From Eubacteriales bacterium (GTDB lineage: Bacteria > Bacillota > Clostridia > Acetivibrionales > JANLFN01): a stretch of DNA of 64,000 nt. Numbering within the stretch: position 1 is the first letter of the stretch; each line of letters starts with the position of its first letter. Location: the NCBI GenBank assembly GCA_024655885.1, contig JANLFN010000010.1, positions 1 through 64,000 of the forward strand, in the 5' to 3' direction. Positions 35,413 through 44,359 of this stretch are shown here, one piece after another. A program made the position numbers and the translations under genes. The notes under the pieces were generated by a model. That model saw only the letters and a program-made list of their open reading frames with translations, was not told the DNA's origin and ran no database searches.

Positions 35413-37371
35413 ATGTGTGGCATAGCTGGGTTCTGGAATAAAGATTCAAAATTGGATTTGTTGGAGATAATAAAAAAAATGACTACTACTATAGTGCACA
35501 GGGGCCCAGATGATGAAGGTAGCTGGGTCGACTGGAACTATGGCATTGCATTAGGGCATAGAAGGCTTTCCATCATAGATTTATCACCTGCGGGGCATCA
35601 GCCGATGGTTTCAGCGAGTGGACGTTATGTAATCACCTATAACGGTGAAATATATAATTTTCATACAATTCGCAGAGAGGTTGAAGAGTATTGCCATGCT
35701 AAAGGGAACGGTATTAACCTGAGAGGGACATCTGACACAGAAGTGATGCTTGCGGCTATAGAAGTCTTTGGATTAAATGATGCGGTAAAACGGTTTGTAG
35801 GGATGTTTGCTTTTGCACTATTTGACCGTAAAGAAAGAAAGCTTTACCTTGTACGTGATCGTCTAGGAGAAAAGCCTTTATACTATGGTTATGTAAATTC
35901 AGACTTTGTTTTTTCTTCAGAATTAAAGGCGATTTGTGCTTATCCAGGTTTTAAAGGCAATATAGACATTGATGCGCTTGCTTTGTTTTTTCGCCATAAT
36001 TATATTCCAACACCGTACTCTATTTATAAGGGAATTTACAAGCTGCCCCCGGGGACAATTTTATGTATAGATGAATTAAACGATCATTTGCCTTTACCTG
36101 AAAGTTACTGGTCAGCCCATGATGTGGCCGAAAAAGGTTTGACAGAGCAGTTTTCGGGAAATGAGGAGGAAGCTTTAGGATATCTTGAATCTTTAGTTAA
36201 GACTTCCGTTAAAGACCAGATGATAGCGGATGTTCCCTTAGGAGCATTTTTATCAGGGGGAATAGATTCTTCATTGATTGTATCCCTTATGCAGACTCAG
36301 TCGACAAATCCTGTGAAGACCTTTACCATAGGTTTCAATGAGAAACGATATAATGAAGCGGAAGATGCAAAAAAAATAGCTGTGCATCTGGGGACTAACC
36401 ATACTGAACTGTATGTTAGTCCTGAAGAAGCAATGAAAGTTATTTGCGACCTGCCTACCCTATATGACGAACCATTTGCTGATTCTTCGCAAATCCCTAC
36501 ATTTCTGGTATCAAAGCTGGCAAGAAGCCGGGTAACAGTGAGTCTTTCAGGCGACGGGGGCGATGAACTGTTTGGAGGATATAACCGCTATTTTCTTACA
36601 GAAGATATATGGAAAAAGATAGGTTGGCTTCCGGCAGAATCCAGGGAAAAGGTGTCCAGATTTGTTAAACATATTTCTCCTCAAAAGTGGGATCGATTAT
36701 TTAACACATTTTTAACAACAGTGCCTTCAAAGTATAGAGTTAGATTGTTTGGAGATAAATTATATAAGCTTGCGGATCTACTGTCCAGTAAAACATATAA
36801 AGAAGTAAATTATAGACTGATATCTCATTGGAAAGAGCCGGAAGCATTAGTTTTAGGTTCCTCAGAACCTGATGCTGTGTTAAATAAGCTTAACGAAAGT
36901 TTTGAACAAATAGATATAAAATCTTTCATGATGTATTTAGACCTGGTAACCTATCTGCCCGATGATATCCTTGTCAAAGTAGATAGGGCTGCGATGGGGG
37001 TCAGCTTGGAATCCAGAATACCCTTTTTGGATCACCGTGTTGTTGAATTTGCATGGAAACTACCAATTTCGATGAAAATAAGAGATGGGAAGGGTAAATG
37101 GCCCCTGAGACAGATTTTATATAAGTATGTGCCAAAGGAGTTGATCGAACGGCCTAAAATGGGCTTTGGAGTACCGATAGACGACTGGCTCAGAGGACCT
37201 TTAAAGGAATGGGCTGAAGAGCTGCTGAGCGAGAAACGTCTTAAAGAAGAAGGATACCTAAACTATAAACTGGTTCGGGAAAAATGGAATGAGCATTTAA
37301 GTGGACGCTTTAACTGGCAGTACTATCTTTGGGATGTGCTTATGTTTGAAGCATGGTTTCAAAACCGATAA
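35413..37371 (+). CDS. asnB: Asparagine synthase-like glutamine amidotransferase
   Basis: The 652-residue protein has an N-terminal Ntn glutaminase domain with catalytic Cys2 (MCGIAGFW), HRGPDDEG and YNGEIYN. The C-terminal ATP-pyrophosphatase domain has GAFLSGGIDSSLIVSLM (PP-loop SGGxDS) and SLSGDGGDELFGGYNRY. In polysaccharide clusters such enzymes typically amidate uronic acids rather than make asparagine. With the UDP-glucose dehydrogenase and UDP-glucuronate epimerase in this locus, that role is plausible. TAGGAGAACAAA precedes ATG. Confidence 0.85.
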   Translation: MCGIAGFWNKDSKLDLLEIIKKMTTTIVHRGPDDEGSWVDWNYGIALGHRRLSIIDLSPAGHQPMVSASGRYVITYNGEIYNFHTIRREVEEYCHAKGNGINLRGTSDTEVMLAAIEVFGLNDAVKRFVGMFAFALFDRKERKLYLVRDRLGEKPLYYGYVNSDFVFSSELKAICAYPGFKGNIDIDALALFFRHNYIPTPYSIYKGIYKLPPGTILCIDELNDHLPLPESYWSAHDVAEKGLTEQFSGNEEEALGYLESLVKTSVKDQMIADVPLGAFLSGGIDSSLIVSLMQTQSTNPVKTFTIGFNEKRYNEAEDAKKIAVHLGTNHTELYVSPEEAMKVICDLPTLYDEPFADSSQIPTFLVSKLARSRVTVSLSGDGGDELFGGYNRYFLTEDIWKKIGWLPAESREKVSRFVKHISPQKWDRLFNTFLTTVPSKYRVRLFGDKLYKLADLLSSKTYKEVNYRLISHWKEPEALVLGSSEPDAVLNKLNESFEQIDIKSFMMYLDLVTYLPDDILVKVDRAAMGVSLESRIPFLDHRVVEFAWKLPISMKIRDGKGKWPLRQILYKYVPKELIERPKMGFGVPIDDWLRGPLKEWAEELLSEKRLKEEGYLNYKLVREKWNEHLSGRFNWQYYLWDVLMFEAWFQNR

Positions 37372-37387
37372 GGAGAAAATTTCATAT

Positions 37388-38539
37388 ATGATTAAGGTAC
37401 TACACTTGATTACCGGGCTTAATACAGGTGGGGCTGAAATGATGCTCTACAAGCTACTGTCAAGAATGGACAGGGAAAAGTTTACTAATATTGTTGTTTC
37501 AATGCTTGATAAAGGATTTCTTGGGGATAAAATGAGTGAACTGGGAATCCCTGTCTATACGTTAAACATGAAAAGAGGCATTCCAAATCCTAAAGGGGTT
37601 TGGTTACTATATAAGATCTTAAAAAAAGAAAATCCTGATATTTTGCAGACATGGCTGTACCATGCGGATTTACTAGGCCTTATAGCGGGAAAGTTAGCAA
37701 AGGTTCCTCGTCTGGCCTGGAACATTCGATGCTCCAATATGGATATGTCCCAGTATTCAAAGTTATCTGGATTAATTCTAAAAATACTCGCAAAGACATC
37801 CGGCATGCCTGATGTTGTTTTAGTAAACTCTAACTCAGGACGCAATTTTCATGAAAATATTGGATACAAACCGCGAAAATGGGAAGTGATATTTAACGGC
37901 TTTGATTTAGATAGGTTCCATCCTGCACCGTCTAACTTAAAAAAGAAATTTAGAGAAGAGTTAGGATTGCCTGAAAATGCATTTCTGATAGGCATAGTTG
38001 CAAGATATGATATAATGAAGGGGTATGAATATTTCATCAATGCAGCTAAGTATTTTCTTAATACGTGTAAAGCAGATAAAAAAGTTTTTTTTATCATGGT
38101 AGGAAAAGGAGTCGACGAAAAAAACAAAGATTTATTACAACTCATTGAAAAGCTTTGTGTAAAGGATAATGTTTTTTTATTGGGGGAAAGAAAAGATATT
38201 AGTTCTATAATGTCCATATTGGACGTTATGGTATCGTCTTCTATATTCGGCGAAGGGTTCCCAAATGTCGTTGGAGAGGCAATGAGCTGCGCTATACCCT
38301 GTGTGGTGACTGATGTCGGGGATTCAGCGTTTATTGTTGGGAATAATGGAATTGTTGTCCCTCCTAAAAATGCTAAAGCGTTAGCGGAGGCTTTGCTTAC
38401 TATGTTTGAAATGAAATCGGAAAAACTGAAAGAGATAGGATATAGAGCACGGAAACATATTGAAAATATATACGATTTAGATATAATCGTAAAAAAATAT
38501 GAACAGATGTATGAATCAATGATCAGAATTTTGATATAA
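37388..38539 (+). CDS. Glycosyltransferase family 4
   Basis: The 383-residue GT-B enzyme has the N-terminal LHLITGLNTGGAEMMLYKLLSRM and VSMLDKGFLGDKM, then NGFDLDRFHPAP, IGIVARYDIMKGYEYFI, MVGKGVDEKNKDL and SIFGEGFPNVVGEAMSCAIPCVVTDVGDS, the retaining-enzyme EX7E region. I chose ATG 37388 because MIKVLHLITGL is the standard family beginning and AAGGAG lies 12 bases upstream; the longer frame overlaps asnB. Donor and acceptor are unknown. Confidence 0.85.
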   Translation: MIKVLHLITGLNTGGAEMMLYKLLSRMDREKFTNIVVSMLDKGFLGDKMSELGIPVYTLNMKRGIPNPKGVWLLYKILKKENPDILQTWLYHADLLGLIAGKLAKVPRLAWNIRCSNMDMSQYSKLSGLILKILAKTSGMPDVVLVNSNSGRNFHENIGYKPRKWEVIFNGFDLDRFHPAPSNLKKKFREELGLPENAFLIGIVARYDIMKGYEYFINAAKYFLNTCKADKKVFFIMVGKGVDEKNKDLLQLIEKLCVKDNVFLLGERKDISSIMSILDVMVSSSIFGEGFPNVVGEAMSCAIPCVVTDVGDSAFIVGNNGIVVPPKNAKALAEALLTMFEMKSEKLKEIGYRARKHIENIYDLDIIVKKYEQMYESMIRILI

Positions 38540-38617
38540 AGTTTATTTCTTTATATAAGAATAAATTTAAAAAATTCACAGCAGGAAGGGTCTGCTTTCG
38601 GATTGAGGGATATATTT

Positions 38618-39640
38618 ATGGCAAACCGCAAAACGATTCTTTTAACAGGCAGTGCAGGTTTTATAGGTTTTCATTTGTCAAACAGGCTGCTGAAGGAAGG
38701 GTACTCTGTTATTGGAGTAGACAACCTGAATAATTACTATGATGTAGAACTGAAGAAATCGAGGTTAAATCTCCTTGCAGAGAATAAAAACTTTTCTTTC
38801 ATCAAAGCTTCTTTGGAGGATTATAATTCCATACAGAAAATTTTTAACAGGAAAAAAATTAGCGTCGTAATCAATTTAGCGGCCCAGGCCGGCGTAAGGT
38901 ACAGCCTTGAAAATCCCCGCGCCTATATAGACTCTAATATCGCAGGATTTCTCAACATTTTGGAGGCCTGCCGCCACTGCCGGATTGAGCATTTGATTTT
39001 CGCCTCATCCAGCTCGGTGTATGGCGCCAATACGCACATGCCTTTTTCGGTTCATCACAATGTGGACCACCCTGTGAGCTTATATGCGGCCACAAAAAAG
39101 TCCAATGAACTTATGGCCCATGTTTACAGCCATTTGTACAATATACCGGCCACCGGACTCCGGTTTTTTACTGTCTATGGGCCGTGGGGAAGGCCGGATA
39201 TGGCCTACTTTTCATTTACCAGGGCTATTTTGGAAGGCAAGCCCATCAAGGTCTTCAATTATGGAAAAATGAAGAGGGACTTTACCTATATTGACGATAT
39301 TGTGGAGGGGATCGTGCGCCTCATACCGAGACCTCCCCTTCCCAACCCCTCATGGGACAGGGATGCGCCTGACCCGGCCTCAAGCTTTGCCCCGTATAAG
39401 ATCTACAATATAGGGAACAACCGGCCGGTGGAGCTGTCGGATTTTATCTCGGTGCTGGAGGAACATCTCGGGAAAAAAGCCGTGAAAGAGTATTTGCCCA
39501 TGCAGTCCGGGGATGTGGAGGAAACCTTTGCGGATATTGACGACCTGGCGGCGGATGTGGGATTTAAGCCTTCCACTCCTTTGGAAGAAGGGCTTAAGAG
39601 GTTTATCGGGTGGTACAGAGATTACTACCGTATAGGATGA
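38618..39640 (+). CDS. UDP-glucuronate 4-epimerase-like NAD-dependent epimerase
   Basis: The 340-residue extended SDR has [16 protein letters not shown] (NAD-binding GxxGxxG), [32 protein letters not shown] and YAATK (catalytic Tyr/Lys). [12 protein letters not shown] follows, as in UDP-GlcA 4-epimerases (LspL/GAE type). It would convert UDP-GlcA to UDP-GalA. ATG 38618 follows GAGGGAT. Base composition changes inside the gene: AT-rich to about 38870, then clearly GC-richer, so the gene may be a recombination mosaic. Confidence 0.82.
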   Translation: MANRKTILLTGSAGFIGFHLSNRLLKEGYSVIGVDNLNNYYDVELKKSRLNLLAENKNFSFIKASLEDYNSIQKIFNRKKISVVINLAAQAGVRYSLENPRAYIDSNIAGFLNILEACRHCRIEHLIFASSSSVYGANTHMPFSVHHNVDHPVSLYAATKKSNELMAHVYSHLYNIPATGLRFFTVYGPWGRPDMAYFSFTRAILEGKPIKVFNYGKMKRDFTYIDDIVEGIVRLIPRPPLPNPSWDRDAPDPASSFAPYKIYNIGNNRPVELSDFISVLEEHLGKKAVKEYLPMQSGDVEETFADIDDLAADVGFKPSTPLEEGLKRFIGWYRDYYRIG

Positions 39641-39716
39641 TTTCTTCAGGGATATACGGATAAAACCAAAGAAATGCAACAGATTCACACAAAAGATCAT
39701 ATTAGGAGAAGCACAG

Positions 39717-40844
39717 ATGAAAAAACTTATTAATTGGATAAAAAGAAACAGGATAAAATCGTTGCTGCTATTTTTGCTCCTGTTCTTAACACTGTCCATA
39801 GGAGCCTTTATCCGGTATTTGGATAATCAATCTATTTTGAACGCCTCTTATACAACCGCGTATAATACCGGAAGGTCTACGGTTCTAAATATATATGACA
39901 TGGCTAAAGGCCTGCTGGCATATAAGAGGATAGCGGACAGCTTCGACCGGTATCCGGAAGGCTCAACAGAAAAGCTTAAGGCCATGGTTTCATGGGTACA
40001 TAATAACATCAGGCCCCAGTACGCGGCCCCTGATAGAGTGGTAGACGATAATTTTTATAATGTCCTGAGAAGAGGCTATGGGTACTGCGATAACGATGCT
40101 CAGGCGTTGGATATCATAGCCTTTATGAACCACTATGAGGTGCATTCTCTGGCTTTATATGATATCGATAGCAAAAAATCTCCTCATACTTTAAATGAAA
40201 TAAAATGGAATGGCATGTGGGTAGTCGTTGACCCCTGGAAAAACGTAGTATTTGAAAAAGATGGGAAGCTACTGGCAAAGGAAGATATAATCATGGATGG
40301 AAGCATCCTCAAACAGTATGGCTATGCGGAAGACATAACGCCCGATTGCTTTAAAAACAGTTTTGTTTTAAAGCCCTTCCCTCTGGTTTCTTTTAGCGAT
40401 ATTATCAATAAATTGAAAGAGAACAGGAATAAAGTAGCTGCCGTGAATAAAAATGCGGAGGAAAGAGAAGCGGAAGAAGAAAGAAAAACAGCCGAAGAAG
40501 CCAGGGCTGCAGGCAAAACCGGGAATACGGAAGAGCCAAAAGCAGTAAAGCCGGATGATGAAAAATTAAAAGAAGCAATTTATACATATGATCAAGCCAG
40601 GAAAGCAGATATAGCAGGGGATTACCAAGAGGCTTTTCAACTTTATAACAAAATAGAAACCGAAGACGCACCGGCGGATATCCGGGAGGCGGCGGATTTT
40701 CAAAAAGCCGTTGTCCTTTTAAAAGCGGGCGATTATGATAAAGCGAATGAATTGTTCAATAGTTTTTTGACAGGACACAAGGACTCGGAATGGATTCCCA
40801 GCGTATATTATTTTTTAGGCCAGATTTCAGCACTTCAGAAATGA
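39717..40844 (+). CDS. Membrane-anchored transglutaminase-like protein with TPR tail
   Basis: The 375-residue protein has one N-terminal membrane helix (about 15-33). A transglutaminase-like domain (about 80-185) carries a Cys/His/Asp triad in RGYGYCDNDAQALD, SPHTLNEI and VVVDPWKN. A charged Glu/Ala/Lys linker (about 240-285) and a YbgF-type TPR repeat (YQEAFQLYNKIE; YDKANELFNSFLTGH) follow. ATTAGGAGAAGC precedes ATG. The substrate is unknown. Transglutaminase-like domains in surface glycan loci may act as proteases or amide-bond enzymes. Confidence 0.7.
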   Translation: MKKLINWIKRNRIKSLLLFLLLFLTLSIGAFIRYLDNQSILNASYTTAYNTGRSTVLNIYDMAKGLLAYKRIADSFDRYPEGSTEKLKAMVSWVHNNIRPQYAAPDRVVDDNFYNVLRRGYGYCDNDAQALDIIAFMNHYEVHSLALYDIDSKKSPHTLNEIKWNGMWVVVDPWKNVVFEKDGKLLAKEDIIMDGSILKQYGYAEDITPDCFKNSFVLKPFPLVSFSDIINKLKENRNKVAAVNKNAEEREAEEERKTAEEARAAGKTGNTEEPKAVKPDDEKLKEAIYTYDQARKADIAGDYQEAFQLYNKIETEDAPADIREAADFQKAVVLLKAGDYDKANELFNSFLTGHKDSEWIPSVYYFLGQISALQK

Positions 40845-40874
40845 GTTTTTAGTGAAACAGTAAGGGGCATAGAA

Positions 40875-42221
40875 ATGCTTAATCAGGAATGTCAAAAAAA
40901 CCGGTACAAAATAAATACTATATTTATGATTGCAATAATACTATGTATGCTTATCGTGCCGTTTCTTGGCCTGGAGCACTCATTGTGGGCACTGTCATTT
41001 ATTGTGCTGAATATAGTATTCGCTGTTTATTTAAAAAAAAGCAATATTGAAAATTCTGAATATTTGACGCTGCTTAAAATGTGCCTGATTGGTTTTATAA
41101 TCAGGTTTATTATTGCTATTATATGTGTATACAATCCTTCTTTAGACGTTCCCGGCGACCAGCAGGCCTACCAAATGGAGGGGCTAAAAATTGCCGGAGG
41201 CTGGGCTAACGGCCATTTGCTCTTCAATTTGCCTGCAGCCCACTTCTTTTATTATGCCTATAACGCGCTTGTCTATTATCTTTTTGGTTTTTATCCATCT
41301 GTTGTCAGGATATTCAACTGCTTTTTCGGTGTTTTTACAGGGATAAATGTATACTTTATTTCCCGCAAAATGTTTGGGGATACCACTGCAAAAATAGCAG
41401 CTTTTCTGACAATATTTTTTCCTTCTACTTTATTTCAGCAGACAATGAATATGAAAGAGGCTCTTGTGACTTTTTTGCTGACGTTGATTATAAAAAAACT
41501 CATAGATTTAAAAAATCAATATGAGATTAAGTCATTTATTATTGCAATAGTGTCTGTATTTCTGTTAATAACAACAAGGGATTATGCGGGCATCTTTATG
41601 GGATTTGTTGTTTGCGCCTATTTTTTATTTACTGTGAAAATTTCGCCACTAAAAAAGATTGTAATTTTCCTGATAATATTTGCAATGGTTGGGCTTATAT
41701 CTTATAAAATCGGATTGGGGCCATTCGGCATTGATTATATTAAGAAATATAACCTGGCCTATATAGACCACTTAAGAAAAGGCGAATATCAGGGCGGCTC
41801 CGAGGTTCTGCAAGACATGTCCATCAGTACCATTCCGGGCCTATTGAAATTTATTCCCATTGCCTTCCTGTATTTTATGTTTTCTCCTTTTCCCTGGCAG
41901 CTTACAGGCTCTCTGATTCAATTTTTCAGTTCCATGGAAAATATAATATGGTATGTCCTGTTTGCTTTTTTCCCATCAGGAATATGGGCTGCATTTAAAA
42001 AGGAAAAGAGGATAAATACTGTTTTAGTCACGGTACTATTGGGATTCACATCGTTGTACACGCTGCAAATGGCTAATATGGGCCTGGCAAACAGGATGAA
42101 GGGCCAACTTTTGCCCATATTTTTTATATTTATCGCATTGGGCATAGCACAGTTTCACAAGAAAATGCTGCATAGGATTCAAAGCCATGCAAGGGACACT
42201 TCAAAATCGGGAGAGAATTAA
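40875..42221 (+). CDS. Polytopic membrane protein, possible GT-C glycosyltransferase
   Basis: The 448-residue protein has about eleven hydrophobic segments. An extracytoplasmic acidic loop DVPGDQQAYQMEG lies early (about 95-105), the position of the catalytic Asp in GT-C/PMT-like enzymes. MNMKEALVTFLLTLI and a further loop IDYIKKYNLAYIDHL follow. This pattern suggests a lipid-phosphate-sugar-dependent glycosyltransferase or polymerase, but I recognise no defined family. It is 30 bp after the transglutaminase-like gene and 28 bp before a GT4 gene. Confidence 0.55.
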   Translation: MLNQECQKNRYKINTIFMIAIILCMLIVPFLGLEHSLWALSFIVLNIVFAVYLKKSNIENSEYLTLLKMCLIGFIIRFIIAIICVYNPSLDVPGDQQAYQMEGLKIAGGWANGHLLFNLPAAHFFYYAYNALVYYLFGFYPSVVRIFNCFFGVFTGINVYFISRKMFGDTTAKIAAFLTIFFPSTLFQQTMNMKEALVTFLLTLIIKKLIDLKNQYEIKSFIIAIVSVFLLITTRDYAGIFMGFVVCAYFLFTVKISPLKKIVIFLIIFAMVGLISYKIGLGPFGIDYIKKYNLAYIDHLRKGEYQGGSEVLQDMSISTIPGLLKFIPIAFLYFMFSPFPWQLTGSLIQFFSSMENIIWYVLFAFFPSGIWAAFKKEKRINTVLVTVLLGFTSLYTLQMANMGLANRMKGQLLPIFFIFIALGIAQFHKKMLHRIQSHARDTSKSGEN

Positions 42222-42249
42222 GGTTTAATAATTTTCTGGAGAACAGCAA

Positions 42250-43413
42250 ATGGATTCTATAAATAAAATTAAAGTTTTGCATATGGCTACCATCGACTTT
42301 ACCATCGACAAAATGCTGATGGATAAAATGGGCTATTTACGGGGGTATGGCTATGATATCCGTTTTGCATCAAACAGCGGTAAGTACTTGAACAATATCC
42401 AGAATGCGGGGTTCAGGTTCCAGCCCATCAAGATGTCAAGGGAAATCAGTATTTTTAAGGATCTCCGGTCGATTTACAATACCTATAAATACTTAAAGAA
42501 AGAAAAATTCACTATTGTCCATACGCACACCGCAAAAGCCGGTTTTATCGGCAGGATGGCGGCAAAGCTCGCAGGTACGCCTGTTATAATCCATACATCC
42601 CACGGCCTTCCGTTTTACGAAGGCCAAAGCAGGATTAAGTATAACCTGTACCTTTTCCTTGAAAAGCTGGCCTGCCGGATGTCGGATTTTGTGTTCTCTC
42701 AGAATATGGAAGACGTGGAAAATATGAAAAAATTGAACTTCCGGCCGGCAGCCGGAATAGGCTATGAAGGCAATGGCGTAGACACCCATAAATTGGACAA
42801 AGAAGCCGCTGCGTTTGACGGCGATGAGAAAAAAAGAGAACTGGGGATTCCTGATAATGCCGTTGTTTTGGGCTATTATGCCAGGTTTGAACCTGTTAAA
42901 GGACATAAACTTTTTATTGATGCTTTTAGCAGTATTGTAAAAAAATATGGAAATGTCCTATGCCTTATGGCGGGGAAAGGCTTTTTGGAAGAAGAAATTA
43001 AACAATATGCCGCAATGAAAAATGTGGATAAAAATATAAGATTCCTTGGCTTCAGGGAAGATATTCATGAAATTATCAGCATTACGGATATCCTGGTATT
43101 GGCATCTGAAAAAGAGGGAATTCCACGTGTTGTCATGGAAGGCATGTACCTGGAAAAGCCGGTTGTGGCAACGGATGTGCTGGGAACCAGAGAATTGGTG
43201 GTCAGTGAAGAGACAGGCTTTTTATGTGCCTATGGAGATGCAGACGGCCTTGCGGCACGAATTGCTTTGCTTGTTGAGGATAGGGATTTAAGAATCAAAA
43301 TGGGAAAAGCAGGACGTGAACGGATCATTAATCATTTTACAGAGGAAATTGTCGCCGGGAGAATAGATGCCGTATATAAAGATTTGCTGGCCCGGAAGGG
43401 GATCACGGAATGA
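42250..43413 (+). CDS. Glycosyltransferase family 4
   Basis: The 387-residue GT-B enzyme has FTIVHTHTAKAGFIGRMAAKLAGTPVIIHTSHGL, a conserved GT4 N-domain block (HTHT...R.AA...G). LGYYARFEPVKGHKLFIDAF, MAGKGFLEEEIKQYA and LVLASEKEGIPRVVMEGMYLEKPVVATDVLGTRELV follow (EX7E). It resembles PglA/EpsD-type N-acetylgalactosaminyl or related transferases. TCTGGAGAACAGC precedes ATG. The stop overlaps the next ATG by four bases (ATGA), so the pair is translationally coupled. Confidence 0.85.
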   Translation: MDSINKIKVLHMATIDFTIDKMLMDKMGYLRGYGYDIRFASNSGKYLNNIQNAGFRFQPIKMSREISIFKDLRSIYNTYKYLKKEKFTIVHTHTAKAGFIGRMAAKLAGTPVIIHTSHGLPFYEGQSRIKYNLYLFLEKLACRMSDFVFSQNMEDVENMKKLNFRPAAGIGYEGNGVDTHKLDKEAAAFDGDEKKRELGIPDNAVVLGYYARFEPVKGHKLFIDAFSSIVKKYGNVLCLMAGKGFLEEEIKQYAAMKNVDKNIRFLGFREDIHEIISITDILVLASEKEGIPRVVMEGMYLEKPVVATDVLGTRELVVSEETGFLCAYGDADGLAARIALLVEDRDLRIKMGKAGRERIINHFTEEIVAGRIDAVYKDLLARKGITE

Positions 43414-44276
43414 TATTGGTTTTTGGTGCCACAGGCCTGGTGGGTGAATATGTTGTTTCCAGGCTGGCAAACGATTATGATATCAGGTGCTTTGTAAGAA
43501 AAGGAAGCAATAGAATCAATTTGAAAGGATATGGGAACCGCATAGAATTTTTTACCGGTGATCTGGATGAAGACTTTGAGCAGATTGCAGACTGCGGCAG
43601 GAATGTGGACTTAATCATCAGTATTGTAAATATAAGAAAAATTCCCGGCATTTTAAAAATTGCTGATTACCACCACATAAAAAGAGCAATTATCGTAAGC
43701 ACTACCGGAAAATATTCCAAATTCCAGGAATATTCGCAGGAATATTTGCAGCGGGAAAAGGATGTGAAAGAGTCAAATCTCGATTATACAATCCTAAGGC
43801 CTACAATGATCTATGGGGATGCAAGAGATAAAAACATTCACCAGATTATCCTTAAATTAAACAAATATAGAATATTTCCTGTGCTTGGAGATGGAAAAAG
43901 TAAATTTCAGCCGGTATACTTCAAGGATGTTGGAGATGCGATCATTTCGTGTGTAAATAACGCCAGGACAATTAAGAAATGTTATAATATTGGGGGGCAA
44001 ACCGTAATATCCTATGAGGACATGCAAAGGCTGATTGCCGGTAAATTAAATAGGCAGGTCATTTTCTTGAAAACAGGCTTCCCTTTAGCATATGTTATAG
44101 CCGCGGTTTCCAATATTGTACCCCTGGGGTACAAGCTGAGGATGGAGCAAATCCATAGGCTGAAAGAGGATAAGGTATTTGATTACAGCGAAGCGGCGAG
44201 GGACTTCGGGTATAGCCCCATTAGCTTTGATGAAGGCATTTCCAGAGAACTAAAGGCTATGGGCCTGATAAAATAG
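43410..44276 (+). CDS. NAD(P)-binding NmrA/atypical-SDR protein
   Basis: The 288-residue protein has the dinucleotide-binding motif ILVFGATGLVGEYVVSRL (GATGxVG), a second strand RCFVRKGSNR and YTILRPTMIYGDARDKNIHQII, then YNIGGQTVISYEDM. This is typical for NAD(P)-binding Rossmann proteins next to glycosyltransferases (NmrA-like or sugar epimerase-like). The catalytic Tyr of classical SDRs is not obvious. It overlaps the GT4 gene by four bases. It could be a sugar reductase or epimerase. Confidence 0.75.
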   Translation: MILVFGATGLVGEYVVSRLANDYDIRCFVRKGSNRINLKGYGNRIEFFTGDLDEDFEQIADCGRNVDLIISIVNIRKIPGILKIADYHHIKRAIIVSTTGKYSKFQEYSQEYLQREKDVKESNLDYTILRPTMIYGDARDKNIHQIILKLNKYRIFPVLGDGKSKFQPVYFKDVGDAIISCVNNARTIKKCYNIGGQTVISYEDMQRLIAGKLNRQVIFLKTGFPLAYVIAAVSNIVPLGYKLRMEQIHRLKEDKVFDYSEAARDFGYSPISFDEGISRELKAMGLIK

Positions 44277-44359
44277 AATTATCGTTATAGACGATAAATC
44301 TGCAAAGAGATACAGTCGCAAAATATTGAAATAACTTAAATAAAGTAGGTGCAAATAAA

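Noticed and set aside
35413-37371. Housekeeping asparagine synthetase
   Set aside because: Enzyme motifs fit, but the gene is within a glycan operon, so amidation of a sugar acid is more likely; kept as asnB-like with that caveat.
37301-37387. Longer start of the GT4 protein overlapping asnB
   Set aside because: Extension is out-of-frame asnB sequence; MIKVLHLITGL is the standard GT4 start.
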